From: Litchfieldella qijiaojingensis
Lineage (GTDB): Bacteria; Pseudomonadota; Gammaproteobacteria; Pseudomonadales; Halomonadaceae
Direction: 5' to 3'
NCBI RefSeq assembly: GCF_014651875.1
Contig: NZ_BMXS01000023.1
Coordinates: 1 to 64,000, forward strand
Length of the DNA: 64,000 nt
The notes below the pieces were generated by a model that worked only from the letters and a program-made list of their open reading frames with translations, was not told the origin of the DNA and did not search any database. Of this stretch, positions 36,207-43,836 are shown one piece after another (within the stretch, counting starts at the first letter, position 1; each line of letters opens with the position of its first letter). The translations under genes were made by a program, and so were the position numbers.

Positions 36207-37015
36207 CAGGGCTCCTCTTGCAGTGGCTCAGCGGGCAGGCCGAATCCATAGCGTGCCAATATCTCGCGAGCTTCATCCCCCTGCAGATAGTCATAGAAGC
36301 GATGCGCGGTCTCCCCTGCCCCTTTCACCAACACCATGCGCTGGTTGAGCGGTGCGTGCCAGTCCTCGGGAATCAATACATAGTCGCTACGTTCGGCCAA
36401 CGTGGGAGCCAGTGCCAGGGAGTAGGCCACCAGGCCGCCACGAGCATCGGCGGAAAGCGCGAACTGCGCTGCCTGCGAGACATTCTCTCCCATCACCTTG
36501 AGCGGCTGAATCTCATCCCACAGACCGACGCGCTCCAGCACGTGTCGAGCGGCCACGCCATAGGGTGCATGCTCCGGATTGGCCAGGGCGATTCGCGACC
36601 TGCGCCCGGTTTCTCGATATTCTTCGAGTGCCCGCTCGACGGCCGCCAAGGGGTCGCCTTCACCTGGCAGGTCATCGCGCTCGGCACGCTGCAACCACAC
36701 CAGCCGCCCATAGGCATAAACGATGCCCTCGCTTTCGGTCAGTCCATCCTCATGCAAGGCCAGCGCATTGATGTCATCCGCGGAAAGAAACACTTCGAAG
36801 GGTGCCCCCTGGGCGATCTGACGACGAAAATTGCCCGAGGAACCGAAGTTGAGGCGAACCTGCTGGCCCGACTCGGCCTGGAAACGAGTGGTTATTTCGG
36901 ACAATGCAAACTGCAGTGAAGAAGCTGCCGCCACCGTTGGCGTCTCGGCCTTGGCAAGACCAGATAGGCTAATCAACAGCGTTCCCAACAACAGCCAGCA
37001 CGATGTTTTTTTCAT
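36206..37015 (-). CDS. modA: ModA, molybdate-binding periplasmic protein
   Basis: This is a 269-residue periplasmic binding protein with a signal peptide (KKTSCWLLLGTLLISLSGLA to KAETP). The mature start VAAASSLQFALSEITTRFQAESG and LNFGSSGNFRRQIAQGAPFEVFLSADD are the ModA anion-binding segments. DARGGLVAYSLALAP is a later family feature. The start is uncertain: ATG 37013-37015 begins a good signal peptide but has no clear ribosome site, and other ATGs occur 9 bases upstream. Tungstate versus molybdate cannot be separated by eye. First gene of modABC. Confidence 0.93.
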   Translation of the reverse strand: MKKTSCWLLLGTLLISLSGLAKAETPTVAAASSLQFALSEITTRFQAESGQQVRLNFGSSGNFRRQIAQGAPFEVFLSADDINALALHEDGLTESEGIVYAYGRLVWLQRAERDDLPGEGDPLAAVERALEEYRETGRRSRIALANPEHAPYGVAARHVLERVGLWDEIQPLKVMGENVSQAAQFALSADARGGLVAYSLALAPTLAERSDYVLIPEDWHAPLNQRMVLVKGAGETAHRFYDYLQGDEAREILARYGFGLPAEPLQEEP

Positions 37016-37063
37016 CAGCAACATGCTCAACCAGCAAGAATAAAGAACTGCCACCACGAATAC

Positions 37064-37077
37064 TGACCAATCGGTCA
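37064..37077. promoter_or_regulatory. TGACC-N4-GGTCA inverted repeat upstream of modA
   Basis: TGACCAATCGGTCA is a perfect 5-4-5 inverted repeat about 50 bases before modA. It does not resemble the ModE box. It may belong to modABC or to the divergent EAL/GGDEF gene. Confidence 0.4.
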
Positions 37078-37220
37078 AATCATAATATCATGCGCAAATT
37101 GTCGGTGATCCATCAAGACTTGGCAAAAACGGTCGCCTGAGTTGAGTCATGGAAACGCAACATTTCTGTCGCAGTATCGCCACGAGAGCCTATTCGCTCA
37201 GCAGGGAACGATAACGATAC

Positions 37221-38951
37221 ATGCAGCGAACCGACGCGCAGTGGCTGGACGACATCTTCGAAACCGAGAACCTCACCCCCTTGTTCCAGCCCATCGTGGA
37301 TGCCGGCAATCAAGCCATCTTCGGCTATGAGGCCTTGATACGCGGCCCCTCCGACTCGCCGCTGCATTCCCCGCTGACACTCTTCGATACCGCCTCGAGG
37401 CTGGGCCGGCTGGTCGATCTCGACCTGCTGTGCCGCCGCCTGGCGATCCAGCGTTTCACTCGCCTCGGTCTGCCGGGACGGCTGTTCCTCAACGTGCTGC
37501 CCACCACCATCGTCGAGCGCGACTTCCGCGAAGGGCTCACGCTGCAGTATCTCGACCAGGTGGGCCTGGCGCCGGAGCGGGTCGTCATCGAGTTGACCGA
37601 GCATACGCCGATCCACGACTACGCCCTGATGCGCCAGGCCGTCGACCACTATCGCCGCATGGGCTTCCTGGTCGCACTCGACGACCTGGGAGCCGGCTAC
37701 TCGGGGCTGCGTCATTGGGCCGAACTACGTCCCGACTTCGTCAAGATCGATCGCCACTTCATCAACAACATCGACCAGGATCCGCTCAAGCGACAATTCC
37801 TGCAGTCGATCCTCGATGTCTCGCGCCACCTAGGCTGCCAGGTCATCGCCGAAGGCATCGAAACCACGGGGGAATATCGTTGCCTGTGGGGGCTCAACTG
37901 GAGTTTCCTGCAGGGCTACTACTTCTCGCGCCCCAGCGAGAATCCTCCCCAGGCCATCGAGCACATGTTGCCGGCCAACACCCCCCATGCCGGCCAGGTC
38001 GCGGGAATCGCTGCCAGCATCTGCCGTCCCATCGAGCCGGTCGAGATCGATACGCCGGTACTGAGCCTGGCCCAGCGTTTCCGCGCCCAATCCGATCTGC
38101 GCTGCGTGGCGGTGGTACGACAACGGGTGCCGGTAGGGATCATCCGTCGTCACGAGTTCCTGACCCTGTTCACCAACCCCTTCAGTCATTCCCTCTATGC
38201 CAAGCGCCAGGTGGAAGAACTCATCGAAAAGCGCTGGCTCATGGCGCGTCACGACACGCCTCTGGAGCAACTCAGCCAGCAGATCACCGATGCCAACGAC
38301 ACCATGCAGGAAGACGTGGTGATCGTCGACGAGCAAGGCCATTATCGAGGCATGGGTCGCCTTCTGGACCTGCTGCGCGAGATCACCGCCATCCAGGTTC
38401 GCAGTGCCCGGCACGCCAACCCCCTGACCGGCCTGCCCGGCAATGTCCTGATCAACGACACCTTGGCGGCACGCTTGAACGATGCCCAACCGTTCGTGAC
38501 CGTCTATTGCGACCTGGACAACTTCAAGGCCTATAACGACACCTACGGCTACGCCCGAGGCGACAAGGTCATCGTCGCCCTGTCGCGCATCCTGCAAGAG
38601 CAGATCGGCTGTCGCGATGATTTCGTCGGACATATCGGCGGCGACGACTTCATGATGGTGCTGGTTTCCAAGGACTGGCGTGGCATCTGCCAAAGTATCC
38701 TCACCGCCTTCGAACACCTTGCCCCCAGTTTTTACGACCTCGAGCATCGTCGCGCCGGCGGCATACGCATCGAGAACCGCCAGGGCGTCGAGACCTTCTA
38801 CCCGCTGGTCAGTCTCTCGATCGCCGCCCTGCCAGTCCCTGCCGGGGCACACTACAACCCGCTGGATATCGCCGGCCAACTATCCGAACTCAAGACCCAG
38901 GCCAAGAAATGGCCTGGCAATTGCCTGTTCGTGGACCGCCGCCAGCCTTAG
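37221..38951 (+). CDS. Bifunctional EAL-CBS-GGDEF cyclic-di-GMP protein
   Basis: This is a 576-residue soluble protein with the EAL domain first (about 15-240) and complete catalytic residues: YEALIRGP, LFLNVLP, VVIELTEH, ALDDLGAGYSG, FVKIDRHF and VIAEGIET. A CBS-pair-like middle (about 255-395) follows, with VVRQRVPVGIIRRHEFLTLF. The GGDEF domain comes last (about 400-570) with LTGLPGN, CDLDNFKAYND, and the active-type GGDDF. Both phosphodiesterase and cyclase activity are therefore possible. The EAL-CBS-GGDEF order matches a known proteobacterial class. It is monocistronic and convergent with the LysR gene. Confidence 0.93.
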   Translation: MQRTDAQWLDDIFETENLTPLFQPIVDAGNQAIFGYEALIRGPSDSPLHSPLTLFDTASRLGRLVDLDLLCRRLAIQRFTRLGLPGRLFLNVLPTTIVERDFREGLTLQYLDQVGLAPERVVIELTEHTPIHDYALMRQAVDHYRRMGFLVALDDLGAGYSGLRHWAELRPDFVKIDRHFINNIDQDPLKRQFLQSILDVSRHLGCQVIAEGIETTGEYRCLWGLNWSFLQGYYFSRPSENPPQAIEHMLPANTPHAGQVAGIAASICRPIEPVEIDTPVLSLAQRFRAQSDLRCVAVVRQRVPVGIIRRHEFLTLFTNPFSHSLYAKRQVEELIEKRWLMARHDTPLEQLSQQITDANDTMQEDVVIVDEQGHYRGMGRLLDLLREITAIQVRSARHANPLTGLPGNVLINDTLAARLNDAQPFVTVYCDLDNFKAYNDTYGYARGDKVIVALSRILQEQIGCRDDFVGHIGGDDFMMVLVSKDWRGICQSILTAFEHLAPSFYDLEHRRAGGIRIENRQGVETFYPLVSLSIAALPVPAGAHYNPLDIAGQLSELKTQAKKWPGNCLFVDRRQP

Positions 38952-38997
38952 GCTTGATCCGAAAACTGCCTGCGCTCGACCACTTTTCTGACAAGCC

Positions 38998-39900
38998 TTA
39001 GTGCCGCAGATCACGGAACACGTCCGCCACATGCCCAGCCAATGCCTCGCTGGCCGCGCCGATTCCTTCCCTGCGGAGCAATACGACCTGATATTCGCCG
39101 AGCGGCGGCAACCCGGCATCCGGCTCCACCTTGCGCAACGGTGCTCGCACCAGGCTCAAGGGGAACGGTGCCACGGCAAGATCGGCCAGCATGGCGGCCT
39201 CCTGGCCGGCGCAATGCTCGCTGGTATAGGCGATACGGTAGCTAATGCCGGCACAATCGAGAGCCGTAAGCGCCATCGCGCGCCAGGCACAGCCATGATT
39301 GGCCAGCGACACCGGAAGCGGAGAGCGACGCGGTGCGACCCCGCCTTCACGACACGCCCAGACCAGCGGCTCGGTATGCACGATCTCACCGCGCTCCGCC
39401 TCCTGGCCCTGGTTGCCAGCGGTCACCAGCACCAGATCGAGCTCACCGTCATCCAGGCGCTGCAGCATCTCGATACTGCGCCCCACCACGACATCGACCT
39501 GTACCGCCGGGTGTGAACGGGCGAACTGCGTCAGCACACCGGGCAGGATGCGGGTACCAACATCGTCGGGTGTGCCGAAACGCACTGTCCCTTCCAGCGA
39601 CGGCGCAAGGAACTGGGAGACAGCCTCCTCGTTGAGCTTGAGCAGGCGCCGCCCATACCCCAGCAACACTTCTCCTTCCGGGGTAAGCCGTACCCGACGC
39701 GCCTCGCGCACGAACAACGGATGTCCGAGGGTCTCCTCCAGCCGTTTGATCTGCATGCTCAAGGCCGAGGGGGTACGGAAGACTTGGCGTGCCGCACGCG
39801 TGAAACTGCCGCTTTCCGCTATTGCCACGAAGGTCCGCAGCACATCGGTATCCAGCAGCGGCAGTGCGGCGGATTGAGATGACAAGGCAGGAAGTGTCAT
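38998..39900 (-). CDS. LysR-family regulator
   Basis: This is a 300-residue transcription factor. The winged HTH is at about 18-75 (LRTFVAIAESGSFTRAARQV, TPSALSMQIKRLEETLG) and the effector domain covers about 100-290. The Ser-rich linker and TVRFGTPDDVGTRILPGVLTQFARSHP suggest the LrhA/HexA-like subgroup. The target is unknown: the divergent DUF1127 gene starts 165 bases away and is a natural candidate, since LysR proteins often control divergent neighbours. Ribosome site AAAGG precedes ATG 39898-39900. Confidence 0.9.
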   Translation of the reverse strand: MTLPALSSQSAALPLLDTDVLRTFVAIAESGSFTRAARQVFRTPSALSMQIKRLEETLGHPLFVREARRVRLTPEGEVLLGYGRRLLKLNEEAVSQFLAPSLEGTVRFGTPDDVGTRILPGVLTQFARSHPAVQVDVVVGRSIEMLQRLDDGELDLVLVTAGNQGQEAERGEIVHTEPLVWACREGGVAPRRSPLPVSLANHGCAWRAMALTALDCAGISYRIAYTSEHCAGQEAAMLADLAVAPFPLSLVRAPLRKVEPDAGLPPLGEYQVVLLRREGIGAASEALAGHVADVFRDLRH

Positions 39901-40065
39901 GGCATCAACCTTTCAGATTTTCTTAAAACGAAATGTAGATCTTTTCGTTGGATTTAACAAACCTTGCCCGCCATGCTTGTCCCTGAGGTCGCGACCCTTA
40001 CTCATTTTTCCGAAACCGATTCGGTGGCCACCGTCAGCCAATAGCCACCCAGAGGAGGCGTCGTC

Positions 40066-40407
40066 ATGTCCAATCTCAACCAGCGCTTGCCACACACCGA
40101 ACGCTTGCCGCACACCGATAGCGATCGGCAAAAACCGACCCACCCGCCCATGCCGGACTTCTACATGCCCGCCATGCCGCCACTGGGCCTGATCACCGCG
40201 GTGGAGAACGGAATTCGCACTCTGGTTCGCCGCTGGCGGTTCCGGCGGCGCTTCCTGTCCCTGCTCGACTACGACGACCACATCCTCGAGGACATGGGGC
40301 ACGATCGCGAGGAAATCCTATGGGCCTCACGACTGCCGCTACGAGTGGATGCCACCCAGGCGATCCTGGAGCGCCGGGAACAACGCCGTAAAGCGCTGCG
40401 GCAATGA
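40066..40407 (+). CDS. DUF1127 small basic protein
   Basis: This is a 113-residue protein with a DUF1127 (YjiS-like) core at about residues 48-92: LVRRWRFRRRFLSLLDYDDHILEDMGHDREEILWAS. The N-terminal 45 residues form a proline-rich, charged tail that is longer than usual and contains the direct repeat LPHTERLPHTD. Small DUF1127 proteins in alphaproteobacteria affect RNA turnover; this role is not established here. An AGAGGAGG ribosome site supports ATG 40066. It is divergent from the LysR gene. Confidence 0.85.
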   Translation: MSNLNQRLPHTERLPHTDSDRQKPTHPPMPDFYMPAMPPLGLITAVENGIRTLVRRWRFRRRFLSLLDYDDHILEDMGHDREEILWASRLPLRVDATQAILERREQRRKALRQ

Positions 40408-40514
40408 TGGCCGAGTGCGCGGAGCGGCCGGATCGCACAAAGGCGATGCCGGCCGCTCTCCATAGCGACTAGTCTGAAGGCATACACCATGCAGGCATAT
40501 AACAGGAGGCCGCC

Positions 40515-41285
40515 ATGCTCGGTGCCATCGCCGGTGACATCATCGGCTCCGTCCATGAAGGTGCCGGCACCAAGACCCGTGACTTTCCTCTCTTCGTCGC
40601 CGCCAGCACGTTTACCGATGACAGTGTGCTGACAGTGGCGGTGGCCGATGCCCTGCTGCACGGCGGCGACTACGTCGACCTTTTCCACGACTACTTCCAC
40701 CGCTACCCGGATGCCGGTTTCGGCGGCTACTTTCGCGGCTGGGCCACCAGCCGCGACCGCGAACCCTACAACAGTTGGGGCAACGGCTCCGCCATGCGTG
40801 TCAGCCCCGTCGGCTTCGCCGCCCAATCGCTAGACGAAGCCGTGGAGGAAGCCAGGCGCAGCGCCGCGGTCACCCACGATCACCCCGAAGGCATTCGCGG
40901 CGCGCAAGCGATCGCCGCAGCCATCTACCTGGCTCGTCACGGCGCCGACAAGGCCGACATCAAGGCCCGGATAGAGGAATTGTTCGGCTACCGTCTGGAG
41001 AAAGCCCTGGCAGACATCCGCCCGCGCTATCGCTTCGACGTCTCCTGCCAAGGCTCGGTGCCACCATCCATCATCGCCTTTCTGGAATCCGACGATGTGG
41101 AATCCGCCATCCGCAACGCCATCTCGCTCGGCGGCGACGCCGACACCATGGCCTGCATGGCTGGCGGCATCGCCGAGGCCTACTATGGGGGACTACCCGA
41201 GGAGCTGAGGAAGGAAACCATGGCGCAGCTCGACGCACCGCTTCGCGAGATCGTCGAGCGGTTCGCTGCACGCTATGGCTTGTGA
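40515..41285 (+). CDS. ADP-ribosylglycohydrolase family protein
   Basis: This 256-residue DraG-type all-helical hydrolase removes ADP-ribose from proteins or nucleic acid. Metal-binding signatures are visible: AIAGDIIGSVHEG, TFTDDSVLTVAV (the first Asp pair), GNGSAMRVSPVG, THDHPEGIRGAQAIAAAIYLA, and SLGGDADTMACMAGGIAEAYYG for the second metal site. All these residues are present, so it should be active. AGGAGG precedes the ATG. It is convergent with the MarR gene and has no adjacent ADP-ribosyltransferase. Confidence 0.94.
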   Translation: MLGAIAGDIIGSVHEGAGTKTRDFPLFVAASTFTDDSVLTVAVADALLHGGDYVDLFHDYFHRYPDAGFGGYFRGWATSRDREPYNSWGNGSAMRVSPVGFAAQSLDEAVEEARRSAAVTHDHPEGIRGAQAIAAAIYLARHGADKADIKARIEELFGYRLEKALADIRPRYRFDVSCQGSVPPSIIAFLESDDVESAIRNAISLGGDADTMACMAGGIAEAYYGGLPEELRKETMAQLDAPLREIVERFAARYGL

Positions 41286-41303
41286 CGCCACCCGGGCCTC
41301 GTC

Positions 41304-41792
41304 CTACTCTTCGTCCAACCCGTCAAGCAGTTTGCCGAGCAACTTGCTCAACGTCTCTTGCTCTTCCCGGCTGAGAACGGAAAGCATGCGCGCCTCGTTC
41401 TCCACATGCAGCGGGACGAGCCGATCGATCAGTTCGCGCCCTTTTGTCGTCAGTGAAACCAGTATCCCGCGTCGATCCTCGGGATTGGGTGCGCGGACGA
41501 TCAATCCAGTCTTTTCCAGCCGGTCCAGACGGTTGGTCATACCACCCGAGGAAATCATCAGTGCCTCGAAGAGCTGGGTCGGACCCAGCGCATAGGGTTC
41601 GCCGGCGCGGCGCAGCGTGGCCAGCACGTCGAACTCCCCCGCCTGCAAGCCATGCTGCTTGAAGAAGGCGTCCAACTGGCCCTTGGTGATCAGTTGAGTC
41701 GTTTTCAGATAGCCGACCACCTCCATCGGCAGGAGATCGAGATCGGGCAGCTCACGCTGCCATTGGGTCACAGCCCATTTCACTCTATTCAT
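41304..41792 (-). CDS. MarR-family regulator
   Basis: This is a 162-residue winged-helix repressor with LQAGEFDVLATLRRAGEPYALGPTQLFEALMISSGGMTNRLDRLEKTGLIVR, then PEDRRGILVSLTTKGRELID, the complete MarR motif. It probably senses a small aromatic or toxic compound. It is divergent from an EamA exporter and a nitroreductase gene; the perfect inverted repeat at 41804 lies between them. I chose ATG 41790-41792, which has no strong ribosome site. The nearest targets are therefore the two plus-strand genes and itself. Confidence 0.92.
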   Translation of the reverse strand: MNRVKWAVTQWQRELPDLDLLPMEVVGYLKTTQLITKGQLDAFFKQHGLQAGEFDVLATLRRAGEPYALGPTQLFEALMISSGGMTNRLDRLEKTGLIVRAPNPEDRRGILVSLTTKGRELIDRLVPLHVENEARMLSVLSREEQETLSKLLGKLLDGLDEE

Positions 41793-41803
41793 TGCCAACC
41801 ATT

Positions 41804-41821
41804 TATCTTGATACTAAGATA
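41804..41821. promoter_or_regulatory. MarR-type operator between marR and the EamA gene
   Basis: TATCTT (41804-41809) and AAGATA (41816-41821) are perfect reverse complements around six bases. This is the ATCTTGAT-type pattern seen at many MarR/OhrR operators. Two direct copies of AAGATACTT follow nearby in the gap, which may be further half-sites. Confidence 0.75.
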
Positions 41822-41876
41822 GTTTTAACAAAGATACTTCACAGGAAGATACTTTATAGCAAGTGATAGGAGCAGA

Positions 41877-42824
41877 ATGATGGCGAATACCGAACTGTCG
41901 CGCAAGCATACCGACCGGGCTGGGGTGTATGCGTTTGGCTGCCTGCTGCTGGTCGGCACCTTTCTCGCGCTGTCACTGGTGGTGGCGAAACTGGCCGACG
42001 GCGCTGGAGCGCCACGACTGACCTTCTTGATGCTGGCAATGGCGGGCGCCGCAGCCGTGCTGGTCGGTATCGCGGCGCTGCAACGCCAACCGATGGCGCT
42101 CAACCGTCGTACCCTGGAATATGCCGCCGTGGCCGGGGCGCTGTTCGCCGTGCCCAATGCGCTGGCCTTCCTCGCGGTGCGCCATGTCGGCGCGGGCTTC
42201 ATCTCACTCAGCTTCGCTTTCCCCATCCTGATCACCTGGTTGCTGGCCGTATGGCTGAGCCTGGAGCGTCTGCGTGCAATGCGCTTGGTGGGCGTGCTGC
42301 TGGGGCTTGCCGGAGGTCTGGTGCTAGCCACCGCCAAGGCCGGCGGCACGGATGGCGCCTGGGGCTGGGCTGCCCTGGTGCTGGCCATGCCGCTGGTGAT
42401 CGCCTTGGGCAACATCTATCGCACCTTGCGCTGGCCAGAGGGCGCCTCGCCGGTATTCCTGGCCGCGCTGATGATGCTCGGAGGCTCGCTGACGCTGTTG
42501 CCTTTCGCATTGTCGTTCGAGCCAGGACAGCTGCAGGAGCTCACCGGGTCCACGGCGGCACTCCGGCTCCTACTGGTGGAAGTCGGCATCTTCTCGGTGC
42601 TTTACCTCTTTTATTTCGTGCTGCAGAAACTCGCCGGCCCTGTCTACCTGAGTCAGATCGGCACGGTGGCAGCGCTGGTCGGCACACTGATCGCGGTGCT
42701 GGCACTCGGTGAGGCGCCGCCTCCCAACCTCGGCCTGGCAGGCGTGCTGGTCGCCTTCGGCACACTCCTCTTTCACCGCGGTGCTCGCACCGCTACCGCT
42801 CGCGGCGACATATCGTCCGCCTGA
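41877..42824 (+). CDS. EamA-family (DMT) exporter under MarR control
   Basis: This is a 315-residue inner-membrane protein with about ten helices and the duplicated EamA domain: LLLVGTFLALSLVVAKLADG, VAGALFAVPNALAFLAVRHVGAGFISLSFAFPILITWLLAV, then LYLFYFVLQKLAGPVYLSQIGTVAALVGTLIAVLALGE. Two ATG codons in tandem (41877, 41880) follow GGAG. It starts 84 bases from the divergent marR and 48 bases before the nitroreductase gene. The MarR-EamA-nitroreductase set looks like a response to a toxic or redox-active compound, which is inferred from context. Confidence 0.9.
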   Translation: MMANTELSRKHTDRAGVYAFGCLLLVGTFLALSLVVAKLADGAGAPRLTFLMLAMAGAAAVLVGIAALQRQPMALNRRTLEYAAVAGALFAVPNALAFLAVRHVGAGFISLSFAFPILITWLLAVWLSLERLRAMRLVGVLLGLAGGLVLATAKAGGTDGAWGWAALVLAMPLVIALGNIYRTLRWPEGASPVFLAALMMLGGSLTLLPFALSFEPGQLQELTGSTAALRLLLVEVGIFSVLYLFYFVLQKLAGPVYLSQIGTVAALVGTLIAVLALGEAPPPNLGLAGVLVAFGTLLFHRGARTATARGDISSA

Positions 42825-42872
42825 TACCCCATCCCCAAGGCAATCCCCTCTTACCTCATTTGGAGATATTGC

Positions 42873-43508
42873 ATGAGCATCACAGAAGCCCTTCACTGGC
42901 GCTACGCAACGAAACGCATGAACGGGCAGAAAGTCCCCCAGGAAAAACTCGAGCGGATCCTGGAAGCCGCACGCCTGGCGCCGTCGTCTTACGGATTGCA
43001 GCCCTATTCCATTCTGGTGGTGGAAGATGAAGCGCTACGCGAGGCGATCAGGCCTGTGGCATTCAATCAGCCGCAGATCACCGAATCCTCCCACCTGCTG
43101 GTGTTTGCGGCCTGGGACCCGGTTCATGAGGGACATGTCGATGAGTTCATCCGTCTGACCGCCGAAGAGCGCGGAGTGGAGCTGGCAGAGCTGGAAGGAT
43201 ATGAAAGTGCGATCAAGGGCACGGTAAACGGCTTTGCCTCAGCGCAAGACAAGTTTCACTGGGCGGCCAAGCAGGCCTACCTTTCGCTGGGTGCCGCGCT
43301 GGCGGCGGCTGCAACGGAACGGGTGGATGCCTCCCCCATGGAAGGCTTCGACTCCATCGGCCTAGACAAGCTGTTGGGGCTCAAGGAACGCAACCTGCGC
43401 AGTGTCGTCCTCATGGCATTGGGTTATCGCGATACCGACAACGACAGGATGGCCGGTCTCAAGAAAGTGCGCTGGCCCAAGGAGAAGCTGTTCATCCATA
43501 TGCAATAG
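42873..43508 (+). CDS. Nitroreductase-family FMN oxidoreductase
   Basis: This is a 211-residue flavoenzyme (NfsB type) with the FMN contact RYATKRMNGQKVP, LEAARLAPSSYGLQPYSILVVED, and the C-terminal LGLKERNLRSVVLMALGYRD. It reduces nitroaromatics or quinones with NAD(P)H. It follows the EamA exporter by 48 bases on the same strand, so the two are probably one operon controlled by the divergent MarR. Downstream lies a MITE-like repeat. Confidence 0.92.
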   Translation: MSITEALHWRYATKRMNGQKVPQEKLERILEAARLAPSSYGLQPYSILVVEDEALREAIRPVAFNQPQITESSHLLVFAAWDPVHEGHVDEFIRLTAEERGVELAELEGYESAIKGTVNGFASAQDKFHWAAKQAYLSLGAALAAAATERVDASPMEGFDSIGLDKLLGLKERNLRSVVLMALGYRDTDNDRMAGLKKVRWPKEKLFIHMQ

Positions 43509-43610
43509 AAGTATGGGTATCGCCCCCACTTTTGACGCAAATGACCACTACTAAGTCGCCTTAGCCATCTCATCCCTTCCTTGAAAGGCGTTATGGTCGA
43601 ACAGTCTTTG

Positions 43611-43786
43611 TCCGACCGGCGCCTTTTCCCAAGGAAGCGCTGAATAAATCGACGAGCATGGTCAAGCGCAAGGCGCACGGAGCACAGAAACCGGAGCCTA
43701 TGGGGTATAGGTGAGGATTTCGCGCACCGCGCAACGCAGCGATTGAGTAGCGCAGGCATTTATTCAGTGTTTCCCTAACGGTCGGA
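43611..43786. repeat. MITE-like element with terminal inverted repeats
   Basis: An inner terminal repeat AAGGAAGCGCTGAATAAAT (left, 43631-43649) matches the reverse complement of ATTTATTCAGTGTTTCCCT (right, 43758-43776) at all but a few positions. An outer pair TCCGACCG (43611-43618) and CGGTCGGA (43779-43786) is perfect. No transposase is encoded. Related but damaged copies occur at 21268-21340 and 59077-59098. The gap of 328 bases between the nitroreductase and chemoreceptor genes is mostly this element. Confidence 0.75.
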
Positions 43787-43836
43787 AGACCGGGCACCAA
43801 CACCTCATATACATTCATAATAACGAGTCCCCCGAT

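Noticed and set aside
27550-41285. Toxin-antitoxin or defence system from the macro-domain and ADP-ribosylglycohydrolase genes
   Set aside because: They are 12 kb apart with ordinary genes between them and no ADP-ribosyltransferase partner.
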